From Rhizobium sp. GN54 (GTDB lineage: Bacteria; Pseudomonadota; Alphaproteobacteria; Rhizobiales; Rhizobiaceae), in NCBI RefSeq assembly GCF_021026345.1, contig NZ_JAJNCZ010000004.1, positions 186,001-250,000 of the forward strand: 64,000 nucleotides of DNA, read 5' to 3'. Positions 39,079 to 47,959 of the stretch are shown one piece after another. The notes below the pieces were generated by a model. It had not been told where the DNA came from. It did no database searches and was given only the letters and a program-made list of their open reading frames with translations. A program made the translations under genes and the position numbers. Position 1 is the first letter of the stretch, and each line of letters begins with the position of its first letter.

Positions 39079-39837
39079 TCAATGCAGTTTCTGGCTGCTC
39101 GCCTTCTTCTTCAGCCGCCCGTTGCGCGACAGCATGTTCAGGACCTCGACCAGGGCCGAGAAGGCCATGGCGGCGTAGACGTAGCCCTTGGGAACGTGGA
39201 AGCCCATGCCTTCGGCGATCAGCGTGGTGCCGATCATCAGCAGGAAGGCCAGCGCCAGCATGACGATGGTCGGGTTCTTCTCGATGAAGTTGGCAAGCGG
39301 GGTTGCGGCCAGCAACATCACGGTGACGGCGACGACGACGGCCACGACCATGATCGGCAGATGCGGCGTCATGCCGACGGCGGTGATGATGCTGTCCACC
39401 GAGAAGACGAGGTCGAGCAGCAGGATCTGGCCGATGGCGGCGCTGAAGGAGGCATTGGCCGTCGAGGCGATGAAATCCTCGTTGTGATCGTCGGGATCGA
39501 CGTTGTGGTGGATCTCCTTGGTCGCCTTCCAGACGAGGAAGAGACCGCCGGCGATTAGGATCATGTCCTTCCAGGAAAATCCGTGACCGAAGAGTTCGAA
39601 CACCGGCGTCGTGAGCTTGACGATCCAGGCGATCGTGCCGAGCAGGGCGAGGCGCATGACGAGCGCGAGGCCGATGCCGATGCGCCGTGCGGATTCGCGC
39701 TGGTCGGGGGGAAGCTTGTTGGTGAGGATGGAAATGAAGATCAGGTTGTCGATGCCGAGAACCACCTCCATAACGATCAGCGTTATCAATGCGATCCACG
39801 CTTCTGGGCTCTGCATCAGGGCCAGGATGCTTTCCAT
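39079..39837 (-). CDS. TerC family integral membrane protein
   Basis: Membrane protein of 252 residues with about seven spans, Pfam TerC. Two acidic repeats typical of the family are seen: [11 protein letters not shown] (about 24-34) and DLVFSVDSI (about 141-149), whose aspartates are thought to bind Mn(II) or Ca(II). The family covers manganese exporters (Alx/MeeF type) and tellurite-resistance proteins. The basic C-terminus ([12 protein letters not shown]) is cytoplasmic. Its long leader has four successive hairpins, listed separately. Confidence 0.88.
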   Translation of the reverse strand: MESILALMQSPEAWIALITLIVMEVVLGIDNLIFISILTNKLPPDQRESARRIGIGLALVMRLALLGTIAWIVKLTTPVFELFGHGFSWKDMILIAGGLFLVWKATKEIHHNVDPDDHNEDFIASTANASFSAAIGQILLLDLVFSVDSIITAVGMTPHLPIMVVAVVVAVTVMLLAATPLANFIEKNPTIVMLALAFLLMIGTTLIAEGMGFHVPKGYVYAAMAFSALVEVLNMLSRNGRLKKKASSQKLH

Positions 39838-39898
39838 CCGATGTCTTCCTCTCCGGGTTCAGGTTTCGGTGAGGCAGGTATGTATGGTGACTGCGGGA

Positions 39899-39997
39899 AG
39901 TTGCAAGACGCAACTGTGCATGCGGGCGCAATCACGCCCGCCAAGGAGCCTGAATCCTTGCCGCGCGAGCACAATACGGATCACATGCGCGTGATCC
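39899..39997 (-). promoter_or_regulatory. Structured leader upstream of the TerC gene (four hairpins)
   Basis: Within 100 bp there are four inverted repeats: AGTTGC/GCAACT (39899-39915), GCGGGCG/CGCCCGC (39922-39941), CAAGGA/TCCTTG (39942-39960) and GGATCAC/GTGATCC (39978-39997). They would all lie in the TerC mRNA leader if transcription starts near the TetR gene end. This density exceeds what is seen in other leaders here. I do not see the conserved yybP-ykoY motif, so any switch would be a new type. Confidence 0.45.
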
Positions 39998-40015
39998 GGG
40001 CGATGGCAGCCGCCG

Positions 40016-40693
40016 TCAGGGCTGCGAGGCGGCGTAGGCGGCGAGGAAGACCCGGATGCCGCTTGCGACGATGCGCTCGATCTCGGCATCGGGCGGCGGG
40101 GACGGCATGGTGCCGAACAGGCGATGCTTGAAGATGCCCACGGTTGCAAGTTCGAGGAACTGGCGGGCTCCGAGCTCGGTATCGTCGATGGCGAGTCGCC
40201 CGCGGGCGACCTGCCGGTCGAGATAATCCCTCAGAACGGAAACTGGGTTCATCGGGCTGGCAGAGAGGAAGCCGCAGGCGAGCGTCGGCATGCGCTGGTT
40301 GACGGCGAGCACCATGCGCATGGCCTTGATGGTGTATTCGGCCGATATGTGGCGGGCGAACAGCACGCCGAAATCGTGCAGGGCTTCCGCGACGGTGAGG
40401 TCGGGGTTCAATGCGTGGCGGGCGGATTCGGTGATGCGGAGGCGCTCGCGCTGGATGAGTTCGCCGAACAGGTCTTCCTTGTTCTGGAAGTAGACGTAGA
40501 TCGTCCCCTTCGACACCCCGGCAGCCCGGGTGATGTCGTTCATGCTGGCGGCGTCGAAGCCCTGCTCCATGAAAACGCGCTTGGCGCCGTCGAGGATCTG
40601 TTCGCGCTTGACCGGATCCTCGCCTGCGGCGCGCCGCCCGCCTTGCGGTGTCGCGCTGTCCTCGCGGGAGTCTTTTGTCAGCTCCATCGCCAT
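40016..40693 (-). CDS. TetR family transcriptional regulator
   Basis: Repressor of 225 residues from the ATG at 40693. The N-terminal HTH (QILDGAKRVFMEQGFDAASM, then DITRAAGVSKGTIYVYF) is at about residues 30-70 and the ligand-binding helical domain follows. A TTG four codons upstream is also possible. It is divergent from the EmrAB-type efflux genes, with two palindromes in the shared 152-bp promoter region, so it is the likely drug-responsive repressor of that pump. Confidence 0.9.
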   Translation of the reverse strand: MAMELTKDSREDSATPQGGRRAAGEDPVKREQILDGAKRVFMEQGFDAASMNDITRAAGVSKGTIYVYFQNKEDLFGELIQRERLRITESARHALNPDLTVAEALHDFGVLFARHISAEYTIKAMRMVLAVNQRMPTLACGFLSASPMNPVSVLRDYLDRQVARGRLAIDDTELGARQFLELATVGIFKHRLFGTMPSPPPDAEIERIVASGIRVFLAAYAASQP

Positions 40694-40727
40694 CGTGTTC
40701 CGCAAAACCTCCTGCCTGATCCATTTT

Positions 40728-40745
40728 TCGAACCGCGCGGTTCGA
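40728..40745. promoter_or_regulatory. TetR operator-like palindrome, proximal to tetR
   Basis: TCGAACCGCGCGGTTCGA, a perfect 18-bp palindrome 35 bp upstream of the tetR start. It shares GAAC/GTTC half-sites with the palindrome at 40787-40805. Confidence 0.68.
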
Positions 40746-40786
40746 TTTGCTCTTGATATGGATCAGTTTTGGGACTATGTCAAATC

Positions 40787-40805
40787 GAACTGAACGGTTC
40801 AGTTC
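40787..40805. promoter_or_regulatory. TetR operator-like palindrome, proximal to the efflux operon
   Basis: GAACTGAAC-G-GTTCAGTTC, a perfect 19-bp palindrome with a central G, 41 bp upstream of the membrane fusion protein start. TetR-family repressors that bind GAAC/GTTC symmetrical sites are common; binding here is inferred. Confidence 0.72.
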
Positions 40806-40845
40806 AATGTATTTCACGATCTCCTGACATATTCCGGGTAAGCAG

Positions 40846-42075
40846 ATGTCCGTCCCAAAGAGCACGAGCAAGGCCAAGGTTCGCCCCGTCGACGACGACT
40901 TCCTCGCGGAGACCGCGGAGGCGCAGCCCGTGGCGGAAGCCCCGCAGGCACCGCAGCCCGCCGCGCCGGCGACCGGAGAGCAGGCTCCCCCCGTTCCGGC
41001 TGCTCCGGCTGCGAAGTCCGGCGGCAAGCGCCGCCTGCTGCCCATCCTCGTCCTGGCCGCGCTCGCCGGCGGCGCCTGGTACGGCTACGACTGGTGGACG
41101 ACCGGCCGCTTCATGGTGTCCACCGACGACGCCTATGTCGAGGGCGATATCGCAACCATCTCGCCCAAGGTCACCGGCTATGTCGCCAAGGTCGACGTCG
41201 TCGCCAACCAGCAGGTCAAGGCCGGCGACGTGCTGGTGACGCTGGACGACGGCGACTACCGCAATGCGCTCGACCAGGCCAATGCCCAGATCGAGACCGC
41301 CCGGCTCTCGCTGCACCGCATCGACGCGCAGATCGACGGCGCGCGGGCCTCGCTCGCCCAGGCGCAGGCGCAGAAGGCGGCGCTCGAGGCGGCCGTGCGC
41401 GGCGCCGAGATCAACCAGACGCGCGCCAGCGACCTGCAGTCGAAGGCCGTCGGCACCACCGCCGACCTCGATACCGCCAATGTCGCGCTCGACCAGGCGC
41501 GTGCGAACCTCGCCGGCGGCGAGGCGACCATCGTGTCGGCAACGGCCAACGTCACCTTGCTGGAAGCGCAGCGCAAGGAGACCGAGGGCTCGATCCGCAC
41601 GCTCGAACTGCAGCGCGACAAGGCTGCGCGCGACCTGAGCTTCACGGTGCTGAAGGCGCCCTATGACGGCGTCGTCGGCAACCGGTCCGTCCAGGTCGGC
41701 GACCTCGTCTCGCCCGGCCAGAGGCTGATGGCGTTGGTTCCGTCCCGCGAGCTCTATATCGATGCGAACTTCAAGGAGACGCAGATCCGCCATCTCGTGC
41801 CCGGCTCGAAGGTGACCGTCTACGTCGACGCCTATGACGACGATCCGATCACGGGGACGGTTCAGTCGATCGCGCCGGCCTCCGGCTCGGTCTTCTCGCT
41901 GCTGCCGCCCGAAAACGCGACCGGCAATTTCACCAAGATCATCCAGCGCGTGCCCGTTCGCATCGCGCTGCCGCAGGAGGCGCTCGACAGCGGTCGCCTG
42001 CGGGCCGGCCTCAGCGTGGTCGTCGATGTCGATACCCGCACGGCTCCAGAGGCAGGCACCGTTGCGGGAAAGTGA
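40846..42075 (+). CDS. HlyD/EmrA family membrane fusion protein of a multidrug efflux pump
   Basis: Periplasmic adaptor joining an inner-membrane pump to an outer-membrane channel. It has 409 residues: a Pro/Ala-rich cytoplasmic start (about 1-60), one membrane span (about 62-82, LLPILVLAALAGGAWYGYDW), a lipoyl-like domain (STDDAYVEGDIATISPKVTGYV), a coiled-coil hairpin rich in Ala/Gln (about 140-265) and a beta-barrel (DLVSPGQRLMALVP to the end). It is first in the operon with the MFS gene. Confidence 0.9.
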   Translation: MSVPKSTSKAKVRPVDDDFLAETAEAQPVAEAPQAPQPAAPATGEQAPPVPAAPAAKSGGKRRLLPILVLAALAGGAWYGYDWWTTGRFMVSTDDAYVEGDIATISPKVTGYVAKVDVVANQQVKAGDVLVTLDDGDYRNALDQANAQIETARLSLHRIDAQIDGARASLAQAQAQKAALEAAVRGAEINQTRASDLQSKAVGTTADLDTANVALDQARANLAGGEATIVSATANVTLLEAQRKETEGSIRTLELQRDKAARDLSFTVLKAPYDGVVGNRSVQVGDLVSPGQRLMALVPSRELYIDANFKETQIRHLVPGSKVTVYVDAYDDDPITGTVQSIAPASGSVFSLLPPENATGNFTKIIQRVPVRIALPQEALDSGRLRAGLSVVVDVDTRTAPEAGTVAGK

Positions 42076-42310
42076 GTGTTGCGCGCCCATGACGGGCGCG
42101 CAGCATTTCATGGCCTTCGCCGTCACGCATCCGCATCCGGGTGCCTGACCGGTCGGGCCGGTAAGCCTTCTTCCGATGCCTGGCGCCTTGTCGCGCCAGC
42201 ATGAACCGAAGCTGCCCGTCCCCGTCGATTGCGGCCGGCAGCTGGACCCAATGACGGCGCCATGCCCCTCCGGTTCCAATCCGGCGGGATGTGCGCCACC
42301 GGAGCCGAGC
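42076..42310. other. Gap between the efflux adaptor and MFS genes
   Basis: A 235-bp gap, unusual inside an emrAB-type pair. It carries a GC hairpin: GCGCGCCC (42081-42088) pairs with GGGCGCGC (42094-42101), with no T tract. The frame of the MFS gene is open through part of it, but no family residues are encoded there. Confidence 0.45.
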
Positions 42311-43906
42311 ATGTCTGCCACCACTGCCATACTGGGCAAGGGCATAGCACCCGCAGCACCTGCGACCGAGACCATGGATCCGAAGCGACTGATCGCCTTC
42401 CTGGCCATGGTGCTCGGCATGTTCATGGCGATCCTCGACATCCAGGTCGTCTCCGCCTCGCTGTCGGAGATCCAGGCGGGCCTGAGTGCCGGCACCGACG
42501 AGATCGCCTGGGTGCAGACCGCCTACCTGATCGCCGAAGTGATCATGATCCCGCTGTCGGGCACGCTCGCCCGGATCGTCTCGACGCGCTACCTCTTCAC
42601 TATTTCCGCCGCGGGCTTCACGCTCGCCAGCGTGCTCTGCGCGACGGCGACCAATATCGAGCAGATGATCGTCTACCGCGCGCTGCAGGGCTTCATCGGC
42701 GGCGGCATGATTCCCTCGGTCTTCGCGGCCGCCTTCACGATCTTCCCGCCGTCCAAGCGCAGCGTCGTCAATCCGCTGATCGGCCTGATCGCAACGCTGG
42801 CGCCGACCATCGGCCCCACGGTCGGCGGCTATCTGAGCCACGCGTTCTCCTGGCACTGGCTGTTTTTGATCAATCTGGTGCCCGGCGTCATCGTCACCAT
42901 CGTCGCCTGGAACTTCATCGATTTCGACAAGCCCGAGTGGTCGCTGATCAAGAAGTTCGACTGGTGGGGCCTCGCTTCCATGGCCGTCTTCCTCGGCGCG
43001 CTGGAATATGTGCTGGAAGAGGGCAACGCCAACGACTGGTTCAACGACGACCACATCGTCATCGGGGCGGTCGCATCGGCCACGGGCGCGCTGGTGTTCT
43101 TCTGGCGTGCCTTCAACGTCGAATTCCCGGTGGTGGATCTCAAGGCCTTCTCCGACCGGAACTTCGCCTTCGGCTCGATGTTCTCGTTCATCATGGGCAT
43201 CGGCCTTTATGGCCTGACCTACATCTACCCGGTCTATCTCGGGCACATCCGCGGCTACGATTCCCTGATGATCGGCCAGACGATGTTCGTCTCGGGGCTG
43301 GCGATGTTCTTTACCGCGCCCGTGGCGGGCATCCTGTCGAACAAGCTCGATTCGCGGGTGATGATGTCGATCGGCTTCATCTCCTTCGGCGCCGGCACCT
43401 ACATCATGACGGGCATCACCGCCGACTGGGATTTCTACGAGCTGTTCATTCCGCAGATCCTGCGCGGCTTCGGGCTGATGATGTGCATGGTGCCGATCAA
43501 CAACGTCGCCCTCGGCACGCTGCCGCCGGCCCGCATCCGCAATGCATCCGGCCTCTACAACCTGACCCGCAATCTCGGCGGGGCGGTGGGGCTCGCCATC
43601 ATCAACACGGTGCTGACGACGCGGCAGGACGTGCACTACATGCAGTTGCGCGAGCATGTCGACTGGGGCAGCCCGCAGGCGGTCGAGCAGTTGAACAACA
43701 TGGCGGCCAACTTCACCGCGCACGGGCTGGACGGGGCGACCGCGGCCATCAGGCAGATGGTTAATCTCGTGGAGCGGCAGGCGATGGTCGTGGCCTTCAG
43801 CGACGTGTTCATGCTGCTGACGGCGTTGTTCGCCGGCATGCTCCTGTGCGTGACGATGATCCGCAAGCCCCAGCCCCGCACCGGCGGGGGCGGCGGCGGG
43901 CACTGA
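42311..43906 (+). CDS. DHA2 family MFS multidrug efflux transporter (EmrB-like)
   Basis: Proton-driven drug exporter of 531 residues and about 14 spans. Start at 42311, with GGAG six bases upstream; codons further upstream are in frame but do not look coding. The first span has LDIQVV, typical of DHA2 transporters, and the late segment NASGLYNLTRNLGGAVGLAI is a hallmark of EmrB/FarB. It works with the adaptor encoded upstream. The Gly-rich C-terminus (TGGGGGGH) is an oddity of no known role. Confidence 0.92.
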   Translation: MSATTAILGKGIAPAAPATETMDPKRLIAFLAMVLGMFMAILDIQVVSASLSEIQAGLSAGTDEIAWVQTAYLIAEVIMIPLSGTLARIVSTRYLFTISAAGFTLASVLCATATNIEQMIVYRALQGFIGGGMIPSVFAAAFTIFPPSKRSVVNPLIGLIATLAPTIGPTVGGYLSHAFSWHWLFLINLVPGVIVTIVAWNFIDFDKPEWSLIKKFDWWGLASMAVFLGALEYVLEEGNANDWFNDDHIVIGAVASATGALVFFWRAFNVEFPVVDLKAFSDRNFAFGSMFSFIMGIGLYGLTYIYPVYLGHIRGYDSLMIGQTMFVSGLAMFFTAPVAGILSNKLDSRVMMSIGFISFGAGTYIMTGITADWDFYELFIPQILRGFGLMMCMVPINNVALGTLPPARIRNASGLYNLTRNLGGAVGLAIINTVLTTRQDVHYMQLREHVDWGSPQAVEQLNNMAANFTAHGLDGATAAIRQMVNLVERQAMVVAFSDVFMLLTALFAGMLLCVTMIRKPQPRTGGGGGGH

Positions 43907-44028
43907 CGCCCGGTCCTGACGCTTGGTCCTGATGCCCGATCCAGGCGCCGAGCCCGCCCGCGGGGGGCTGTACGGCGTCACCGGTTCCGCTCTAGGATGC
44001 CGTTCTTCGGCATCAACCCGGTGACAGC

Positions 44029-45150
44029 ATGGCATTTCTCTCGCGGCGTATCCTTCTCGCAGGCGCGGCCTGTGCCGCCACGGCAGGCGTTCTGTCGGGC
44101 CGTCCGGCGCGTGCGCAGAACCCGTGGCCGAAGACCGACGTGACCTTTGTCTTCGCCGCCGACATCCATGCGTGCCTCGTGACCGCCGACGGGCTCAGCC
44201 CGAACTGCGAGGCGGAGGGCAAGACGGACGCCAACCTCGTGCGCCATGTGCGGGCGATCAACGAGATCGGGAAAAGGGACTGGCCGCGCATGATCGACGG
44301 GGTGGCGACGGGGCTCAAAAGCGCCGGCACCCCGATCGGCCGACCGGCCGGGGTCGTCATCGGCGGCGACATGACCGACGACGGCGGCGGACAGCTGAAG
44401 GTTCCGGGGGAGGGCTGGCAGCTGCAGCAGTTCGCCAACCGCTACCGCCAGGGCACGGGGCTCGACCAGCTGCATTTTCCCGTCTATGCCGGGCTCGGTA
44501 ACCACGATCTCGACCAGGACGGCGTGCCGCCGCACGTTAATTTCTATCGCCGCGAACTGCGCGACTATGTCGAGCTCAATCATCGCACGTCGGTGTTCTA
44601 CAAGCCGCCGGTGCCGGTGACCAACTTTGACGTCCCCTCCGACAGCTATTCCTGGGACTGGGGCGGGCTGCATCTCGTCCAGTTGCAGCGCTTCGGCGGC
44701 GATCGTTCCAAGGGCGCTGTCAGCGGCCTCGACTGGCTGAGGCAGGACCTCGCCAGCTATGCCGGCGACGGTCGCCCGGTGGTGCTGTTCCAGCATTATG
44801 GCTGGGATCCGTTCTCGCTGGAGCGCTGGGATCCGGCCGCCCGGACGTTCGACGACCATGGTGCGGGGGCGGCGCACTGGTGGTCGGAGGAGGATCGGCA
44901 GGCGCTGCTGGACGCGATCAGGGACACCAACGTCATCGGCATTTTCCACGGCCACGAGCATCCGACCCCGATGATCTACCAAGCCGAGGGGCACGACCTG
45001 TTCAAGCCGGTCGCCTCCTACATGGGCGGTTTCGTGGTCGCACGGGTCACCGACGACGCCCTCGACGTCGTGCTGGCGCGCGCCTATGGCGACCGCGGCG
45101 ACGTGGTCTTCACCAACGCCTTCAGCAAGCCTCTCCGGCCTGCGCCCTAG
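44029..45150 (+). CDS. Exported calcineurin-like metallophosphoesterase
   Basis: A 373-residue phosphatase or phosphodiesterase. The N-terminus MAFLSRRILLAGAACAATAGVL has an SRR-type twin-arginine signal, cleaved near PARAQ. Metal-binding motifs follow in order: FAADIH (about 41-46), GGDMTDD (about 109-115), GNHD (about 160-163) and GHEH (about 307-310). The Tat signal indicates export of a folded, metal-loaded enzyme. No neighbouring gene shares the strand closely, so its substrate is unknown. Confidence 0.88.
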   Translation: MAFLSRRILLAGAACAATAGVLSGRPARAQNPWPKTDVTFVFAADIHACLVTADGLSPNCEAEGKTDANLVRHVRAINEIGKRDWPRMIDGVATGLKSAGTPIGRPAGVVIGGDMTDDGGGQLKVPGEGWQLQQFANRYRQGTGLDQLHFPVYAGLGNHDLDQDGVPPHVNFYRRELRDYVELNHRTSVFYKPPVPVTNFDVPSDSYSWDWGGLHLVQLQRFGGDRSKGAVSGLDWLRQDLASYAGDGRPVVLFQHYGWDPFSLERWDPAARTFDDHGAGAAHWWSEEDRQALLDAIRDTNVIGIFHGHEHPTPMIYQAEGHDLFKPVASYMGGFVVARVTDDALDVVLARAYGDRGDVVFTNAFSKPLRPAP

Positions 45151-45190
45151 CTGTCTTCAAGCGGATCGCAAAGGCATCCCGGAAGGCCTT

Positions 45191-45226
45191 GCGAAATTTC
45201 TGATTTACGTACATCAGAAATTTCGC
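45191..45226. promoter_or_regulatory. Large perfect operator-like palindrome upstream of the xyl regulator
   Basis: Two perfect 14-bp arms, GCGAAATTTCTGAT and its complement, flank an 8-bp centre that contains TACGTA. The 36-bp structure lies 23 bp upstream of the start of the LacI-type regulator, so it overlaps the promoter. It is AT-rich compared with its surroundings. Autoregulation of the xyl operon is inferred. Confidence 0.75.
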
Positions 45227-45249
45227 TAATGGTCGCCGCGGAGGACATC

Positions 45250-46314
45250 ATGCGACCGACCGTCCACGACATCGCTGCCAAGGCAGGCGTCAGCCTCGCG
45301 ACCGTGGACCGGGTCCTGAACGGCCGCCCCGGCGTGCGCGCGGTGACCCGGGCGAGGGTCGAAGACGCGATCGAAAAGCTCGGCTACGTGCGAGACGTCG
45401 CGGCCGCCAACCTTGCCAAGGGGCGGGTCTATCCGCTGGTCTTCATCATTCCGGAAGGCGAAAACCCGTTCATGCGCGGGCTGGAGGCGGAGGTGAAACT
45501 GGCCGCCACCCGTTCGTCCTTCGAGCGGACCCGTATCGCCGCGGTCCACGTTCCCCCCTTCGACGCGCCGGCGCTGGTGCAGGCGATCGATGCGGCGGTC
45601 GCCGAGGGCGTGGCCGGCATCGCCGCCGTCGCCGTCGATGCGCCGGAGGTGGCAGAGGCGATCGGGCGGGCGCGGGCGGCCGGTGTCGCTTTCGTCACGC
45701 TCGTTTCCGATCTCGCCGCGTCCGCGCGTGACCATTTCTGCGGCGTCGACAACGTGGCTGCGGGCCGTACGGCGGGCAGCCTGATGGCGCGGTTCCTCGG
45801 CGCCCGCCCGGGTGCGGTCGCGGTGCTGGCCGGCTCGATGCTGGTGCGGGACCACCGGGAGCGCCTGGAGGGCTTTGCCGCGGTGATGGCTGAGGCCTTC
45901 GGCGGGCGGCGGGTGCTGGACGTTCTGGAAGGCCAGGACGAGCCGGAGCGGGCGCGCGCGCTCGTCGGGGCGTGCCTTGCGGCCCATCCGGAACTTGCCG
46001 GGATCTACAGCCTCGGGGCGGGCAATGCGGGCCTGGTCGCAGCGCTGGAGGCTGCGGGACGGGGCGACGTCTGCGTCATCGCTCACGAGATCACGGAACC
46101 GACGCGCCGGGGTCTCGAACACGGTATCATCGACGCCGTGCTGAACCAGGATGCCGGCCACGAGGTTCGCAGCGCCGTCCGCGTGCTGCGGGCCAAGGCC
46201 GACGGGCTGCCGGTGATCGCCGCCCAGGAGCGCATCCGCATCGACATCTTCATCAAGGAAAACCTGTTGCAGCCGCTCGACGAGACCGGGACGGCGCAGG
46301 CGGCAGAGGCATAG
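45250..46314 (+). CDS. xylR: LacI family regulator of the xylose genes
   Basis: Represses the xyl operon (inferred from context). It has 354 residues from the ATG at 45250, which follows GGAGG by 5 bases. The HTH is VHDIAAKAGVSLATVDRVL (about 4-22), and the effector-binding domain resembles ribose-binding folds. An ATG at 45229 would add seven residues but has no good ribosome site. It is first in the order regulator-xylB-xylA. The symbol reflects the operon role and is tentative because XylR in enterics is AraC-type. Confidence 0.85.
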   Translation: MRPTVHDIAAKAGVSLATVDRVLNGRPGVRAVTRARVEDAIEKLGYVRDVAAANLAKGRVYPLVFIIPEGENPFMRGLEAEVKLAATRSSFERTRIAAVHVPPFDAPALVQAIDAAVAEGVAGIAAVAVDAPEVAEAIGRARAAGVAFVTLVSDLAASARDHFCGVDNVAAGRTAGSLMARFLGARPGAVAVLAGSMLVRDHRERLEGFAAVMAEAFGGRRVLDVLEGQDEPERARALVGACLAAHPELAGIYSLGAGNAGLVAALEAAGRGDVCVIAHEITEPTRRGLEHGIIDAVLNQDAGHEVRSAVRVLRAKADGLPVIAAQERIRIDIFIKENLLQPLDETGTAQAAEA

Positions 46315-46326
46315 GAGGACCAGCCC

Positions 46327-47784
46327 ATGTATCTCGGAATCGACCTCGGCACATCGGGCGTGAAGGCGATGCTGATCGACGACGGCCAGCAGATCATAGG
46401 CTCGGCGAACAGCGCGCTCACCGTGTCGCGGCCGCATCCGGGCTGGTCGGAGCAGGCGCCGGCCGACTGGATCAGCGCCACCGAAGACGCACTCGACGCA
46501 CTCAGGGCCGCCCATCCGGCGGCGCTCGCCGCCGTGCGCGGCATCGGGCTGTCGGGCCAGATGCACGGGGCGACGCTGCTCGACCGGCAGGATCGGGTGT
46601 TGCGCCCCTGCATCCTGTGGAACGACACGCGCAGCCATGCGGAGGCGGCGGCGCTGGATGCCGATCCGCGCTTCCGGGCGATCACCGGCAACATCGTCTT
46701 CCCCGGCTTCACCGCACCCAAGCTCGCCTGGGTGAAGAACAACGAGCCGGACGTCTTTGTGCAGGTGCGCTGGGTACTCTTGCCCAAGGACTATCTGCGC
46801 CTGTGGCTGACCGGCGAGCATATGTCGGAAATGTCGGATTCGGCTGGAACGTCCTGGCTGGACACGGGTGCGCGCCGCTGGTCCGCGGACCTTCTGACGG
46901 CGACCGAACTGGAGGAGCGGCAGATGCCGAACCTCGTGGAAGGCACCGACAGTGCGGGCACGCTGCGCCCCGAACTCGCGGCGCGCTGGGGGCTCGGCTC
47001 AGGCGTCGTCGTGGCCGGCGGGGCAGGGGACAATGCGGCCTCCGCCTGCGGCATGGGCACGGTCAGGGACGGAGCGGCCTTCGTCTCGCTCGGCACCTCG
47101 GGCGTGCTTTTTGCCGCCAATGGCAGCTACCTGCCGAACCCGGCAAGCGCCGTCCACGCCTTCTGCCATGCGCTGCCGGACACCTGGCACCAGATGGGCG
47201 TGATCCTGTCGGCGACGGACGCGCTCAACTGGCATTCGCGCATCACCGGCGCCTCGGCGGCCGATCTCACCGCCGAGCTCGGCGAGACGCTGAAGGCGCC
47301 CTCCGGCGTCACCTTCCTGCCCTATCTCTCCGGCGAGCGCACGCCGCATAACGATGCCTCGATCCGCGGTGCCTTTGCCGGCCTCGGCCATGAGAGCGAC
47401 CGCGTGGCGCTGACGCAGGCGGTGCTGGAGGGAGTGTCGTTTGCCATCCGCGACAGCCTCGAGGCGCTGCGCCTGGCCGGCACCAGCCTTTCGCGCGTCA
47501 CGGCGATCGGCGGCGGCTCGCGCTCGCGCTACTGGCTGAAGTCGATCGCGACGGCGCTGTCGCTGCCGGTGGACGTGCCGGCCGACGGCGACTTCGGCGC
47601 CGCCTTCGGAGCGGCCCGGCTGGGGCTGATCGCGGCAACGGGCAGCGACCCGGTGGCCATCTGCCAGGCGCCCGCGACGGCCGAGACGATCGATCCGGAC
47701 ACCTCGCTCGCGTCTGCCTACGAGGAGGCCTACGGGCGCTACCGGCGGCTCTACCCGGCGATCCGCGATGCGGTGATGGGCTGA
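46327..47784 (+). CDS. xylB: Xylulokinase
   Basis: Phosphorylates D-xylulose to xylulose 5-phosphate. FGGY family protein of 485 residues with the N-terminal [15 protein letters not shown] (about 4-18), the substrate segment [11 protein letters not shown] (about 77-87) including the MHG typical of XylB, and the C-terminal FGGY signature [15 protein letters not shown]. It starts 12 bp after the regulator and precedes the xylose isomerase, with a RIME-like repeat between them. Confidence 0.95.
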   Translation: MYLGIDLGTSGVKAMLIDDGQQIIGSANSALTVSRPHPGWSEQAPADWISATEDALDALRAAHPAALAAVRGIGLSGQMHGATLLDRQDRVLRPCILWNDTRSHAEAAALDADPRFRAITGNIVFPGFTAPKLAWVKNNEPDVFVQVRWVLLPKDYLRLWLTGEHMSEMSDSAGTSWLDTGARRWSADLLTATELEERQMPNLVEGTDSAGTLRPELAARWGLGSGVVVAGGAGDNAASACGMGTVRDGAAFVSLGTSGVLFAANGSYLPNPASAVHAFCHALPDTWHQMGVILSATDALNWHSRITGASAADLTAELGETLKAPSGVTFLPYLSGERTPHNDASIRGAFAGLGHESDRVALTQAVLEGVSFAIRDSLEALRLAGTSLSRVTAIGGGSRSRYWLKSIATALSLPVDVPADGDFGAAFGAARLGLIAATGSDPVAICQAPATAETIDPDTSLASAYEEAYGRYRRLYPAIRDAVMG

Positions 47785-47792
47785 GGCAAGCC

Positions 47793-47898
47793 CCCCTCAC
47801 CCTGCCCTCTCCCCGAGGGGAGAGGGGGAGCATGCCGCGGCGCTGCCGTATCCCTCTTCTCCCCACCGGGGAGAAGGTGCCGGTAGGCGGATGAGGGG
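47793..47898. repeat. RIME-like palindromic intergenic repeat, copy 4
   Basis: A 106-bp element with CCCCTCA and TGAGGGG ends between xylB and xylA, inside the operon. The first hairpin lost its central spacer (CCCTCTCCCC GAGGGGAGAG), suggesting a deletion relative to the other copies. Confidence 0.83.
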
Positions 47899-47959
47899 GA
47901 GCTCATCGTACACCGACCATGAGACAATGAATTCGAACGTCCATCCAAGGAGGAATCCC

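Noticed and set aside
39838-40015. A yybP-ykoY manganese riboswitch ahead of the TerC gene.
   Set aside because: The conserved loop sequences of that riboswitch are not visible, although the leader is structured; it is reported instead as an unassigned leader.
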